Notes under the pieces: generated by a model | Told to the model about the DNA's origin: nothing | The model's database searches: none | The model's input: only the letters and a program-made list of their open reading frames with translations | In this document: positions 40,638-50,795 of the stretch, piece after piece | How positions within the stretch are numbered: the stretch's first letter is position 1 | Layout: each line of letters opens with the position of its first letter | Program-made: the position numbers and the translations under genes | DNA from: Microbacterium sp. SLBN-154 | Lineage (GTDB): Bacteria > Actinomycetota > Actinomycetes > Actinomycetales > Microbacteriaceae | Length of the DNA stretch: 64,000 bases | Direction: 5' to 3' | Assembly: GCF_006715565.1 (NCBI RefSeq) | Contig: NZ_VFNL01000001.1 | Span: 2,542,001 to 2,606,000, forward strand

Positions 40638-40660
40638 TGGCTCATCCTCGCGCAGATGCG

Positions 40661-40733
40661 TACCCCCGGTGGGACTCGAACCCACACTGAAGCGATTTTA
40701 AGTCGCCTGCCTCTGCCATTGGGCTACGGGGGC
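40661..40733 (-). tRNA. tRNA with anticodon UAA (leucine, UUA codons), short variable loop
   Basis: A complete 73-nt cloverleaf. The acceptor arm is GCCCCCG with CGGGGGT (one G-U pair) and discriminator A, the D arm GCC/GGC, the anticodon arm GGCGA-CTTAAAA-TCGCT, the variable loop 5 nt (TCAGT), and the T arm GTGGG-TTCGAGT-CCCAC. The anticodon is UAA. The variable loop is of type I size, whereas bacterial leucine tRNAs normally have a long arm. CCA is not encoded. It lies between ndh and the deaminase/aldolase gene, reading the same way as both. Confidence 0.9.
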
Positions 40734-40762
40734 GCCGTCCTGCGACACCCGTCACCTTAGCG

Positions 40763-42187
40763 TCAGCGCCCGGCGGCGACCTTCGACTTCTCGGGAGCGT
40801 CGGCGTCGGCCCCGGCGTCACGAGGCGTCTGCGGCGGCGTCACCGCGGGCTGAGCAGGCCGCGGGCGCGCCGCGAACTCCTCGAACGCCGCACGCGGGGT
40901 CTGCACCGCTTCGAGATTGGCCATGTCGCGCCCGAGGACGACGTTGCCCAGCCAGCCGGCGACCACGCGGAGCTTGCGCTCCCAGGTCGGCATGGCCAGA
41001 CCGTGGTATCCGCGGTGAGCGAGCCACGCGAGGAAACCCTTGATCGCGATGTTCCCCGATTGGAAGGCCCCGTTGTACAGACCCAGACCCGCGACCGCAC
41101 CGAGGTTCTTGTGGAAGTAATCGACAGGGTCCTCGCCGCGCAGCACCGCGGTGATGTTCTTGGACAGGAGCTTCCCCTGTCGCACGGCGTGCTGGGCGTT
41201 CGGCACGCAGTAGCCGCCGACGCCGCCACCGGAGAGATCCGGCACAGCCGCGACGTCGCCCGCTGCCCACGCACCCTCGACGATCTCGTCGTTCGTTCCC
41301 ACGCGGAGATCGGCGCGGGTGCGGATGCGTCCACGCTCCTCGACCGGGAGATCGCCCCCGCGGACGACCGTCGGGTTGGCCATGACACCGGCCGTCCAGA
41401 CGATGAGGTCGGCAGGGATGACCTCTCCGGTGGACAGCTCGACGTCGCCGTCGACGGCGCTCGTGACCTGGGTGTCGAGGTGGACGAACGCGCCCCGCTT
41501 GGCCAGGTCCTTCAGAACCCACTCGCTGGTCTTCAACGAGACCTCGGGCATGATGCGCCCCATCGCCTCGATGAGGTGGAAGTGCGTCTCGTCGAAGGTG
41601 AGTTCGGGGTACTTCGCCACGAGCGACGAGGCGAAGGACCGCAGTTCGGCGAAGACCTCGATTCCGGCAAAGCCGCCGCCGACCACGACGACGGTGAGCA
41701 GTCGCTCGCGCTCGGGACCGGGCGGGAGCGCCGCCGCCTTGTCGAAGTTGGTCAGCAGGCGGTCGCGGATCGCGACGGCCTCCTCGATCGTCTTCAGCCC
41801 GATCGCGTGATCGGCGATGCCCGGGATGGGGAAGGTGCGCGAGACCGCGCCGGCGGTGACGACGATCTGGTCGTACTCCTGCTGGTACGGCTCCCCGGCG
41901 ATCGGCGTGATCGTCGCCGTCTTGTGGGCGTGATCGATTGCGGTGACCTTCGCCGCGACGATCCGGGTGCGCTTCAGGTGTCGTCGCAGGGGGACCACCG
42001 AGTGCCGAGCCTCGATCGAACCGGCGGCCACCTCGGGCAGGAACGGCTGATACGTCATGTAGGCCAGCGGATCGACGATCGTCACCTCGGCCTCGCCGCG
42101 GCGCAGACGCTTTTCCAGCTTCCACGCCGTGTAGAAGCCTGCGTATCCGCCACCGACAATGAGGATCCTGTGCGCGGTGTGGGTCAC
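40763..42187 (-). CDS. ndh: type II NADH:quinone oxidoreductase-like FAD/NAD(P) enzyme
   Basis: A 474-residue single-chain flavoprotein that passes electrons from NADH to menaquinone without pumping protons. The FAD-binding Rossmann motif is ILIVGGGYAGFYTAWKL (8-24), the NADH-binding one VVVVGGGFAGIEVFAEL, and the second FAD block GAWAAGDVAAVPD. The quinone-site helix region reads GGYCVPNAQHAVRQGKLLSKN. The C-terminal part, with GFLAWLAHRGYHG, probably contacts the membrane. A Pro/Ala-rich tail of about 35 residues follows. GTG start with GGGGAG and a GGAGTACTCC palindrome just upstream. It follows the protease gene by 21 nt. Confidence 0.93.
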   Translation of the reverse strand: MTHTAHRILIVGGGYAGFYTAWKLEKRLRRGEAEVTIVDPLAYMTYQPFLPEVAAGSIEARHSVVPLRRHLKRTRIVAAKVTAIDHAHKTATITPIAGEPYQQEYDQIVVTAGAVSRTFPIPGIADHAIGLKTIEEAVAIRDRLLTNFDKAAALPPGPERERLLTVVVVGGGFAGIEVFAELRSFASSLVAKYPELTFDETHFHLIEAMGRIMPEVSLKTSEWVLKDLAKRGAFVHLDTQVTSAVDGDVELSTGEVIPADLIVWTAGVMANPTVVRGGDLPVEERGRIRTRADLRVGTNDEIVEGAWAAGDVAAVPDLSGGGVGGYCVPNAQHAVRQGKLLSKNITAVLRGEDPVDYFHKNLGAVAGLGLYNGAFQSGNIAIKGFLAWLAHRGYHGLAMPTWERKLRVVAGWLGNVVLGRDMANLEAVQTPRAAFEEFAARPRPAQPAVTPPQTPRDAGADADAPEKSKVAAGR

Positions 42188-42192
42188 GATGT

Positions 42193-42202
42193 GGAGTACT
42201 CC
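42193..42202. promoter_or_regulatory. GGAGTACTCC palindrome before ndh
   Basis: A perfect 10-bp palindrome in the 21-nt gap between the protease stop and the ndh GTG. It may bind a regulator or sequester the ribosome binding site. Confidence 0.3.
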
Positions 42203-42208
42203 CCTAGA

Positions 42209-43492
42209 TCAACGGCTCGGCGCGCGGGACGCCAATCGGACGCGTCGGACAGCAGCGGTGACGCCGAGCGCCACCAGTATAGCCCCGACGGTCAGCGCCC
42301 CGAGCGGCAGGGTGCCGTACAGCAGGGTCTGCGCCGTCGGCAGGAACGGCGATCCCGGAGGGCCCGCGGCGTCGGCCGGAGGCAGCGGCGGCACCTCCAC
42401 GGTGCTCGGGGTGGGCTGCGGCTCCGGAGCGCTCTCGGCTCGACGGTAGAGACGCACCCACTCGCGGAGGTCGCCGAGCGGATTCTGCGCCACATCGGGC
42501 ACCGTCGCGCTCAGCGCCGCGGCGGCGTCGACGAGGCCGAACCCGTAGAGAGGATCGGGGACGGACACCCCCGGAACCGGTCGCGCGGTGGAGATGATGC
42601 GGTTGATCACGTTGGCCGCGTCGAGCTCGGGATATGCCGAGCGCACCAGTGCTGCGACCCCTGCCACGATGGGCGCCGCTCCACTGGTGCCGTTCCACGA
42701 CACCACTCGGCCGTCGGCGGAGATGCCGAGGAGGTTCTCACTGGGGGCGGCGACGCCGATGGTGATCCCCTGCGTGGAGGCCTCGACGCTGGCACGGCCG
42801 TCGGGATCGACGCCCCCGACGGCGAGAACCCCCGGGATCGTCGCCGGGGCTCCCACGCGCGTCGTACCGGTGCCGCGGTTCCCGGCGGCCACGACCACCA
42901 CCACGTCGTTGTCGAAGGCGTAGAGGAATGCCTCATCCCAACTGCGGTCCCAGTCGGGAGTGTTCGTAGTGAGGGAGAGATTGATGACGTCTGCGCCGTT
43001 GTCAACCGACCAGCGGACGGCTTCGGCGATCTGATCGACGAACGGCACGGGAGAGGAGTTCCCGACCCCGATCGACACCGACAGCAGTTCAGCCCCGGGT
43101 GCGACGCCGATCATGCCCGTGTCCGGGCCCGTCCCGCGCGCAGCGGCGAGCGAGGCGACCCAGCTGCCGTGATTGCCGTCGACCGCGCCGACCGGCAGCC
43201 GGCCGTCGGGCGCGCCGATGTCGGACACATCCGTGCCGCCGACGACCGCTCCGGCGAACTCGACCGGTCCGCGTCCGATGCCGGTATCGATGATGGCGAT
43301 GCGGGATCCCTCACCACGAGTCGTGCGCCACGCGTCGCGGATGCCGTAGTCATCGAGCCAGTACTCCGCGGCCCGCACGGGATCAGCGGCGGCGTCGGGC
43401 GTGGGCGCGGCCGCGGCGGCGGGGGTCACCAGTCCCCCGACCAGCCCGGCGACGAGCACACCGATCATCCCTGCGCGGCCGCGGCGGATCAT
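42209..43492 (-). CDS. membrane-anchored S8 (mycosin-like) serine protease
   Basis: A 427-residue subtilisin-family protease. A signal peptide (about 1-29) is followed by the S8 domain, with Asp69 in IAIIDTGIG, His108 in DGNHGSWVAS and Ser270 in WNGTSGAAP. A Pro-rich linker and one C-terminal helix (about 388-415, LPLGALTVGAILVALGVTAA) anchor it outside the membrane. This layout matches mycosins of type VII secretion, but no ESX gene is nearby, so the substrate is unknown. Its ATG overlaps the DUF501 stop (ATGA). It is part of the eno-ftsB-DUF501 transcript direction. Confidence 0.9.
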   Translation of the reverse strand: MIRRGRAGMIGVLVAGLVGGLVTPAAAAAPTPDAAADPVRAAEYWLDDYGIRDAWRTTRGEGSRIAIIDTGIGRGPVEFAGAVVGGTDVSDIGAPDGRLPVGAVDGNHGSWVASLAAARGTGPDTGMIGVAPGAELLSVSIGVGNSSPVPFVDQIAEAVRWSVDNGADVINLSLTTNTPDWDRSWDEAFLYAFDNDVVVVVAAGNRGTGTTRVGAPATIPGVLAVGGVDPDGRASVEASTQGITIGVAAPSENLLGISADGRVVSWNGTSGAAPIVAGVAALVRSAYPELDAANVINRIISTARPVPGVSVPDPLYGFGLVDAAAALSATVPDVAQNPLGDLREWVRLYRRAESAPEPQPTPSTVEVPPLPPADAAGPPGSPFLPTAQTLLYGTLPLGALTVGAILVALGVTAAVRRVRLASRAPSR

Positions 43493-44004
43493 CCGCTCTC
43501 CTCCCGCGGACACGCGCACACCTCCGGCGACCAGGTCGCGAGAGCCAGTGCGGCATCGCCCACCGGATTCACACCGGGTCCGGCTGCCAGCGCGTGTGCC
43601 GCCAGCGCGTGCAGGCACTTCACCCTCGTGGGCATGCCACCGGCCGAGATCCCGGCGATCTCGGCGACCTCGCCGAACTGCGCGCGATCGGCGAGGTACT
43701 GCTCGTGCGCACGCCGGTAGGCCTCGGGGCCTTCGGGGTCGGCCTGCAGCTGAGCGAGCAGCTCGGGCATGACCTGGCCGGCCTCCAGCGCAGACATGGC
43801 GGCGGTCGCGGCGGGATGCGTGAGGTAGTAGAACGTGGGGAAGGGGGTCCCGTCGGGGAGCCTCGGTGCGGTGGCGACGACGGTGGGGTTGCCGCAGACA
43901 CATCGCGCGGCGATGCCCAGCACACCGCGCGCCGGGCGTCCCAGCTGACGCTGGAGCACCGCCAGGTCGGTGTCGCCCACGGGCGGAAAGGGTGGCCTCG
44001 TCAC
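43489..44004 (-). CDS. DUF501 domain-containing protein
   Basis: A 171-residue protein of the actinobacterial DUF501 family, regularly encoded after ftsB/divIC and eno. Conserved features are the N-terminal LQRQLGRPARGVLGIAARCV, CGNPTVVATAPRLPDGTPFP, TFYYLTHP and the C-terminal MPTRVKCLHALAAHALA with CACP near the end. Four cysteines could bind metal. Function unknown. The GTG start is 9 nt after the ftsB stop, and the stop overlaps the protease start. Confidence 0.9.
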   Translation of the reverse strand: MTRPPFPPVGDTDLAVLQRQLGRPARGVLGIAARCVCGNPTVVATAPRLPDGTPFPTFYYLTHPAATAAMSALEAGQVMPELLAQLQADPEGPEAYRRAHEQYLADRAQFGEVAEIAGISAGGMPTRVKCLHALAAHALAAGPGVNPVGDAALALATWSPEVCACPREESG

Positions 44005-44013
44005 CCCGACAGG

Positions 44014-44523
44014 CTACCCGGGGTCGGTGACGGTGGTCGCGAGGCCGGCCTCGGTGACCGAGCGCAGGAGCTGCGACATCCAGTCGGTTCGGGTGCGCTC
44101 GACCTCGTCGCTGACCGCACCCTGCTCCTGCGGGACATCTTCGGGCGGCAGATCGTTGTCGACCAGGTAGACCACCTCGCCGGGGCGCACGTAGTACAGG
44201 CGCTCGCGGGCCTCGGTCGTGATGTAGGCGGGATCGCTCCAGCGCTCGCGCTCGGACTCGAGTTCTTCGATCTGCTCTCGCGTGAGCTCCACCGACTGCT
44301 CCAGAGCGGCGATCTGCCGGCGCTGATCGAGGTACGTCCCCATCGTCGGCACGAGGACGAAGGCGGCGAGCACCACCAGGCCCAGCATGATCACCATGAA
44401 CCCCGAGAGCCGGATGCCGCCGAGCCAGCCGCGCACGTCGACGCGGCCGTCTGCGCGTCGGCGCCCCGTCCGCCGGCGTCTGGTCGCCGGGGACGCCGAA
44501 GGGGGAGCCGAACGTGCACTCAC
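44014..44523 (-). CDS. ftsB: FtsB/DivIC-type septum formation initiator
   Basis: A 169-residue bitopic division protein. A basic cytoplasmic region (about 1-36, [18 protein letters not shown]) precedes a single membrane helix at about 41-62 and a coiled coil (RRQIAALEQSVELTREQIEE) that bridges FtsQ and FtsL in the divisome. The block YYVRPGEVVYLVDND is typical of actinobacterial DivIC. An acidic tail follows. The GTG start has GGGGGAG upstream and lies 31 nt after the eno stop, so it is probably co-transcribed with eno. Confidence 0.9.
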   Translation of the reverse strand: MSARSAPPSASPATRRRRTGRRRADGRVDVRGWLGGIRLSGFMVIMLGLVVLAAFVLVPTMGTYLDQRRQIAALEQSVELTREQIEELESERERWSDPAYITTEARERLYYVRPGEVVYLVDNDLPPEDVPQEQGAVSDEVERTRTDWMSQLLRSVTEAGLATTVTDPG

Positions 44524-44554
44524 GGCTCCCCCTTCGTCGACGATCGGTCGCGCG

Positions 44555-46592
<2,038 letters not shown>

Positions 46593-46624
46593 TCCCCCAG
46601 CCAACAAGCGCCGAGGCCCGCGCG

Positions 46625-47443
46625 TCAAGGACGAGCCCGCCATTCCGCCACCAGCGCGGGCACGAGCGCCTCGGCGGTGCGCCGGTAGCCGAGCGCGCTC
46701 GGGTGGAACCTGTCCGCGCTGAACATCGTCTCGGGTTCCCGGGCGAACAGGCGGCCGACCGCGGCATGCAGCGAGACCGGGCGCGCACCCTCCCGACGCG
46801 CGGCGCGGGCCTGCTCCGCGGCGAGCCGACGCGACAGGCGCGAGACGAGCGTGCGCAGCGGCTGGGGCACAGGGCGCAGCGCCCCGAGGTCGGGACAGGT
46901 CCCCACCACCACGCGTGCGCCACGCGCCCTCAGGGCGCGCACGGCGTCGACGAGATGGCCGAGGGAGACCTCGGTCGGGACGCGGTGGGTGACGTCGTTG
47001 CCGCCGACGATGATGATCGCCAGGTCGGGGCTCAGATCCGACGGCAGGCGTGCGATCTGGGCGGGAAGAGCGGATGACTCCGAACCGACCACCGCGACGG
47101 ATCGGAGTCGCACCGGGCGCATCACCGCCGCACCCAGGCCTCTGGCCACCCGCGCGCCCAGAGTGTCCTTCGGTCGCTCGGCACCGAGCCCTGCGGCGAT
47201 GGAGTCGCCGAGGACGACCAGATCGATCGGGTCGCCGTGCATGCGGCGCCGCCACACCCGATCGGCGTTCCGCGCCTCCTCGCCGAAGGGCTTGCCGATC
47301 CGATGCCTCGCGATGGCGGCCTGCCGCCGCAGCGCGGGGGGCGCCGCCAGGCCCACCGTCACCGCGAGGAGGACGGCGATCCCGCCGACGGTGAGGGGCG
47401 TGACGGCGTCGGCGCGGCGAGCGGGTCTTCGCGAGGGCGTCAT
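46625..47443 (-). CDS. SGNH/GDSL hydrolase with N-terminal membrane anchor
   Basis: A 272-residue exported esterase-like protein. A basic start and a helix at about 14-35 (VTPLTVGGIAVLLAVTVGLA) anchor it. The SGNH domain has block I IDLVVLGDSIAAGLGAE (Ser nucleophile), block III IIVGGNDVTHRVP (Asn), and block V FSADRFHPSALGYR (Asp/His). The substrate is probably a lipid or acetylated glycan, but this is not resolved. TGCAAT lies 6 nt before the ATG. It is divergent from the APC permease gene. Confidence 0.87.
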   Translation of the reverse strand: MTPSRRPARRADAVTPLTVGGIAVLLAVTVGLAAPPALRRQAAIARHRIGKPFGEEARNADRVWRRRMHGDPIDLVVLGDSIAAGLGAERPKDTLGARVARGLGAAVMRPVRLRSVAVVGSESSALPAQIARLPSDLSPDLAIIIVGGNDVTHRVPTEVSLGHLVDAVRALRARGARVVVGTCPDLGALRPVPQPLRTLVSRLSRRLAAEQARAARREGARPVSLHAAVGRLFAREPETMFSADRFHPSALGYRRTAEALVPALVAEWRARP

Positions 47444-47505
47444 GAGGTCATTGCACGGGCGCCTGGTGAACGAAGAGCGACGAGCGGGTGACGCCCCGGG
47501 CTTAG

Positions 47506-47511
47506 TAGGGT
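47506..47511 (+). promoter_or_regulatory. -10 box of the APC permease gene (leaderless)
   Basis: TAGGGT, then TCGGGAC, then the GTG at 47519. Confidence 0.6.
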
Positions 47512-47518
47512 TCGGGAC

Positions 47519-48781
47519 GTGTCCTCCCCCTCTCTCGCCCGACGGCTGGGGCTCGGCGACGCGGTGTTCATCGGGCTCGGCGCGATGCTCGGGGCGGGTG
47601 TCTTCTCCGCCTTCTCGCCCGCAGCCCAGGCAGCGGGCGCGGGCCTTCTCATCGGGCTCGTCCTGGCCGGCGTCGTGGCGTACGCCAATGCGACCTCGTC
47701 CGCCCAGCTCGCTGCGGCGTACCCGACCTCCGGCGGCGCATACGTCTACGGACGTGAGGAGCTGAACGACTGGTGGGGGTTCCTCGCCGGATGGGGCTTC
47801 GTCATCGGCAAGACGGCCAGCTGCGCGGCGATGGCCCTCACCTTCGCCGCCTACGTCGCCCCCGACGGCTGGGAGCGGCCCCTCGCCGTCGCCGCGGTGG
47901 TCGCGCTCGGCGCGGTGAACTGGTTCGGCATCACCCGGACGGCGCAGCTGACCCGCATCATCGTGGCCGTCGTCCTGCTCTGCCTCGCGGTCGCGGTGAT
48001 CGCCGCCACCGCGGGAGCCGCGGGAGCTTCGGCCTCCGCCCCGATCACGGCGCAGGAGCTCTTCGTCGGCGGACCGTACGGGATCCTGCAGTCGGCGGGC
48101 CTGCTGTTCTTCGCCTTCGCCGGGTACGCCCGCATCGCCACCATGGGCGAAGAGGTCCGCGACCCCGCACGCGTCATCCCGCGCGCGATCTCCCTGGCCT
48201 TCCTGATCGTCGTGGTCATCTACGCCGTCGTCGCCGTCGCGGTCCTGGCCGCGCTCGGCCCCGAGGCGACCGCCGCGGCATCCGATCCCGTCGCGGCGGC
48301 GGCCGCGACCGCAGGCTGGACCTGGGTGGATCCGGTCGTGCGGATCGGCGCCGCGGCCGCCGCGCTCGGTGCTCTTCTCGCCCTCATCGCCGGGGTGGGG
48401 CGGACGACCCTCGCCATGGCGCGGGAGCGGGACCTGCCGTCTTTCCTCTCGGCCGTGCATCCCCGGTGGCACGTGCCGCACCGGGCCGAGCTGCTGATCG
48501 TGCTCGCCGTGGTGCTGCTGGTCTCGACCGGAGATCTGCGCGGCGCGATCGGCTTCTCCTCGTTCGGCGTCTTGACCTACTACCTCGTGGCGAACCTGGC
48601 CGCCCGCCGCCAGACCGGGGCCGCGCGCCGCTACCCGCGCTGGCTGCAGCTGATGGGGGTCGCGGGGTGCGTCATCCTCGCCCTGAGCCTTCCCTGGCAG
48701 AGCGTCGTCGGCGGCGCGGCCGTCCTGGCGATCGGTCTGATCTCCCGCGTCGTGCGCCTTCGCGTCGGTCGCACCGGGTGA
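47519..48781 (+). CDS. APC family amino acid permease
   Basis: A 420-residue transporter with 11-12 helices. The substrate-binding loop of the first helix, GLGAMLGAGVFSAFSP, is the family hallmark. Further helices include LLIGLVLAGVVAYANATSSA, GGAYVYGREELNDWWGFLAG and LLFFAFAGYARIATMGEEVR. The substrate is an amino acid or amine of unknown identity. GTG start at 47519 follows TAGGGT by 7 nt. The TGA stop abuts the hisS stop on the other strand with no gap. Confidence 0.92.
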   Translation: MSSPSLARRLGLGDAVFIGLGAMLGAGVFSAFSPAAQAAGAGLLIGLVLAGVVAYANATSSAQLAAAYPTSGGAYVYGREELNDWWGFLAGWGFVIGKTASCAAMALTFAAYVAPDGWERPLAVAAVVALGAVNWFGITRTAQLTRIIVAVVLLCLAVAVIAATAGAAGASASAPITAQELFVGGPYGILQSAGLLFFAFAGYARIATMGEEVRDPARVIPRAISLAFLIVVVIYAVVAVAVLAALGPEATAAASDPVAAAAATAGWTWVDPVVRIGAAAAALGALLALIAGVGRTTLAMARERDLPSFLSAVHPRWHVPHRAELLIVLAVVLLVSTGDLRGAIGFSSFGVLTYYLVANLAARRQTGAARRYPRWLQLMGVAGCVILALSLPWQSVVGGAAVLAIGLISRVVRLRVGRTG

Positions 48782-50089
48782 TCATCCCAGAGGCTTGATC
48801 TCGAGCTTTCCGGCGTCGCGATCGCCGGCGGCCACCGCGGCGAAAGCGGTGAATCCATCGGCGTGGGCACGTTCGAGGAGGGCCTTGAGGTTCTTCGTCC
48901 GCTGCTCGAGACGCACGCGCGCGCCGCGCTCGACGAGTGCGGACTTCACTGTCAGCAGATCTCCGACCGACGCCTCGCGATCGTGCACGAGCACGACCGC
49001 GTCGGCCATGGTCTCGTCTCCGGCGGGGACGAGGTCGACGAGCCGCTCGAATCCGAGCGAGAAGCCGACCGCGGGGACCTCCTGGCCGAGGAATCGCCCG
49101 ATCATCCCGTCGTAGCGGCCCCCGCCGCCCAACGAGTACGACACGGCGGGGTGGGCCAGCTCGAAGATCGTGCCCGTGTAGTACCCCATTCCCCTGACCA
49201 GGAACGGATCGAACCGCAGCGGAACGTCGCCACTGCCCGCGCTCACCCCGCGCGCGGCCGCCACGGCCTCGCCGATGCCCACGAGGTGGGCCACGACCTC
49301 GTCGGGCATCCCGTCGGGCAAGGCCGCTCGGATCCCCGACGCGGTGAGGGCATGGTCGGAGCCGCCGTCGGACGCGGCCAGACGGGCGAGGTGAGCTGCC
49401 ACCGCGGTCACCGCGGCCTCATCGGCCCCACGCGCGCGCAGTTCGTCCGTGACACCCTCGGGGCCGATCTTGTCGAGCTTGTCGAGGGTGATCAGCACCC
49501 CGGCGCGCGCGTCGGCGGGGAATCCGAAGGCCTCGAGCATCGCATCCAGCAGCCGACGGTCGTTGATGCGGACCTCACCGCCCGCCAGTCCCAGCGCATC
49601 GAGGGTGTCGAGGGTCGCGGTCACCAGCTCCGACTCGGCACGCGAGGTGGCGTCGCCGATGATGTCGATGTCGCACTGCAGGAACTGCCGGTAGCGGCCC
49701 TTCTGCGGACGCTCGGCACGCCAGACCGGAGCGATCTGCACGGCTCGGAAGACGCTCGGCAGTTCGGCGCGGTGACTGGCGTAGAAGCGCGCCAGAGGCA
49801 CGGTGAGGTCGTAGCGCAGACCCAGATCGGTGAGGGATGCAGGGTCCTCGGCGGCCGCGCGGATGGCGTCGGCGTCGAGCCCGCGCTTGAGGACGTTGTA
49901 GGCGAGCTTCTCGTTGTCACCGCCGATTCCGGCGTGGAGGCGGTCGTAATCCTCCATCACCGGGGTTTCGATCTCGTCGAATCCGTGCACCCGGTAGCGA
50001 TCGCGGATGGTGCGGAGCACGCGCTCGCGTCGGGCCTTGTCTGCGGGGAGGAAATCGCGCATGCCGCGCGGCGGGGTGACGGTGGGCAC
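48782..50089 (-). CDS. hisS: histidine--tRNA ligase
   Basis: A 435-residue class II synthetase. Motif 1 lies near FDEIETPVMEDYDRLHA, and motif 2 is RAERPQKGRYRQFLQCDIDI. The histidine-binding blocks RFDPFLVRGMGYYTGTIFE and SYSLGGGGRYDGMIG (HisA signature) and motif 3 GFSLGFERLV are present. The C-terminal anticodon-binding domain covers about 335-435. GTG start, with GGAAGGA 7 nt upstream. It is the third gene of an nhaA-mazG-hisS string (24 nt from mazG). Confidence 0.97.
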   Translation of the reverse strand: MPTVTPPRGMRDFLPADKARRERVLRTIRDRYRVHGFDEIETPVMEDYDRLHAGIGGDNEKLAYNVLKRGLDADAIRAAAEDPASLTDLGLRYDLTVPLARFYASHRAELPSVFRAVQIAPVWRAERPQKGRYRQFLQCDIDIIGDATSRAESELVTATLDTLDALGLAGGEVRINDRRLLDAMLEAFGFPADARAGVLITLDKLDKIGPEGVTDELRARGADEAAVTAVAAHLARLAASDGGSDHALTASGIRAALPDGMPDEVVAHLVGIGEAVAAARGVSAGSGDVPLRFDPFLVRGMGYYTGTIFELAHPAVSYSLGGGGRYDGMIGRFLGQEVPAVGFSLGFERLVDLVPAGDETMADAVVLVHDREASVGDLLTVKSALVERGARVRLEQRTKNLKALLERAHADGFTAFAAVAAGDRDAGKLEIKPLG

Positions 50090-50113
50090 CGGACCATCCT
50101 TCCAGGTCGTCTC

Positions 50114-50779
50114 CTACGACGCGGCGCGCGCGGCGTCCTCGGCGGCGCGGATCCCATCGCCCAGGTTCCTCAGGGCGCTGCGGAGCGCCCGATCGGCGTC
50201 CCACCCCTGCTCCCGGGCACGCGCCGCCAGCGCGAGGAGGGCATCGCCGAGCTCCGCCTCGGTCGAGGGGACCGGGGCGGAGCTCGGACCGACCGCCGGA
50301 GGAGTCAGACCCGGAACCCGCGCGGCCTTCCCGAGCATCTTCTGCGCGAGGGCGAGCGCCGGCATCCGCTCCGACACCCCGTCCAGCACGCTCGTCCGCG
50401 TGCTCTTCTCCGCGGCCTTCGCGGCATTCCAGTGCACGAGCACCTCCGCCGGCGTCTCGGCGACGGCGTCTGCGAAGACGTGCGGGTGGCGGCGTTCCAT
50501 CTTCTCGGCGAGTGCGGCGGCGACGTCGTCGATGTCGAACGGGTCGTTCTGATCCTCCGACGCGATCTCGGCGTGGAAGAGCACCTGCCAGAGAAGGTCT
50601 CCGAGCTCTTCGCGCAGCTCGGCACGCGACCCCGCTTCGACGGCGTCGATGAGCTCGGCCGACTCCTCGACGAGATAGGGCACGAGGTCGTCGTGGGTGA
50701 TTTGACGCGACCAGGCGCATCGCTCACGCACCGCGTGCATCACCTCCGCCGCGCGGCGCAGTCCGTCTTCCTCGCTCAT
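50114..50779 (-). CDS. mazG: MazG family nucleoside triphosphate pyrophosphohydrolase
   Basis: A 221-residue MazG homologue that cleaves nucleoside triphosphates to monophosphates and pyrophosphate, clearing abnormal dNTPs or tuning the stringent response. The metal site is EESAELIDAVE and, later, EELGDLLWQVLFHAEIA (ExxE and ExxD pairs), then PHVFADAVAETPAEVLVHWN. ATG at 50779 is preferred because AAGGGG lies 5 nt upstream; a GTG two codons earlier is the alternative. It follows nhaA by 16 nt. Confidence 0.93.
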   Translation of the reverse strand: MSEEDGLRRAAEVMHAVRERCAWSRQITHDDLVPYLVEESAELIDAVEAGSRAELREELGDLLWQVLFHAEIASEDQNDPFDIDDVAAALAEKMERRHPHVFADAVAETPAEVLVHWNAAKAAEKSTRTSVLDGVSERMPALALAQKMLGKAARVPGLTPPAVGPSSAPVPSTEAELGDALLALAARAREQGWDADRALRSALRNLGDGIRAAEDAARAAS

Positions 50780-50795
50780 GCTCACCCCTTACGCG

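Noticed and set aside
40661..40733. The tRNA as a nonsense suppressor
   Set aside because: The anticodon is UAA, which reads the leucine codon UUA; a suppressor of the UAA stop codon would need the anticodon UUA.
41003..43720. A 905-codon plus-strand open frame over ndh and the S8 protease
   Set aside because: The minus strand carries two clear enzymes with complete motifs in this interval. The plus-strand frame spans both genes and the gap between them, as expected for a composition artefact.
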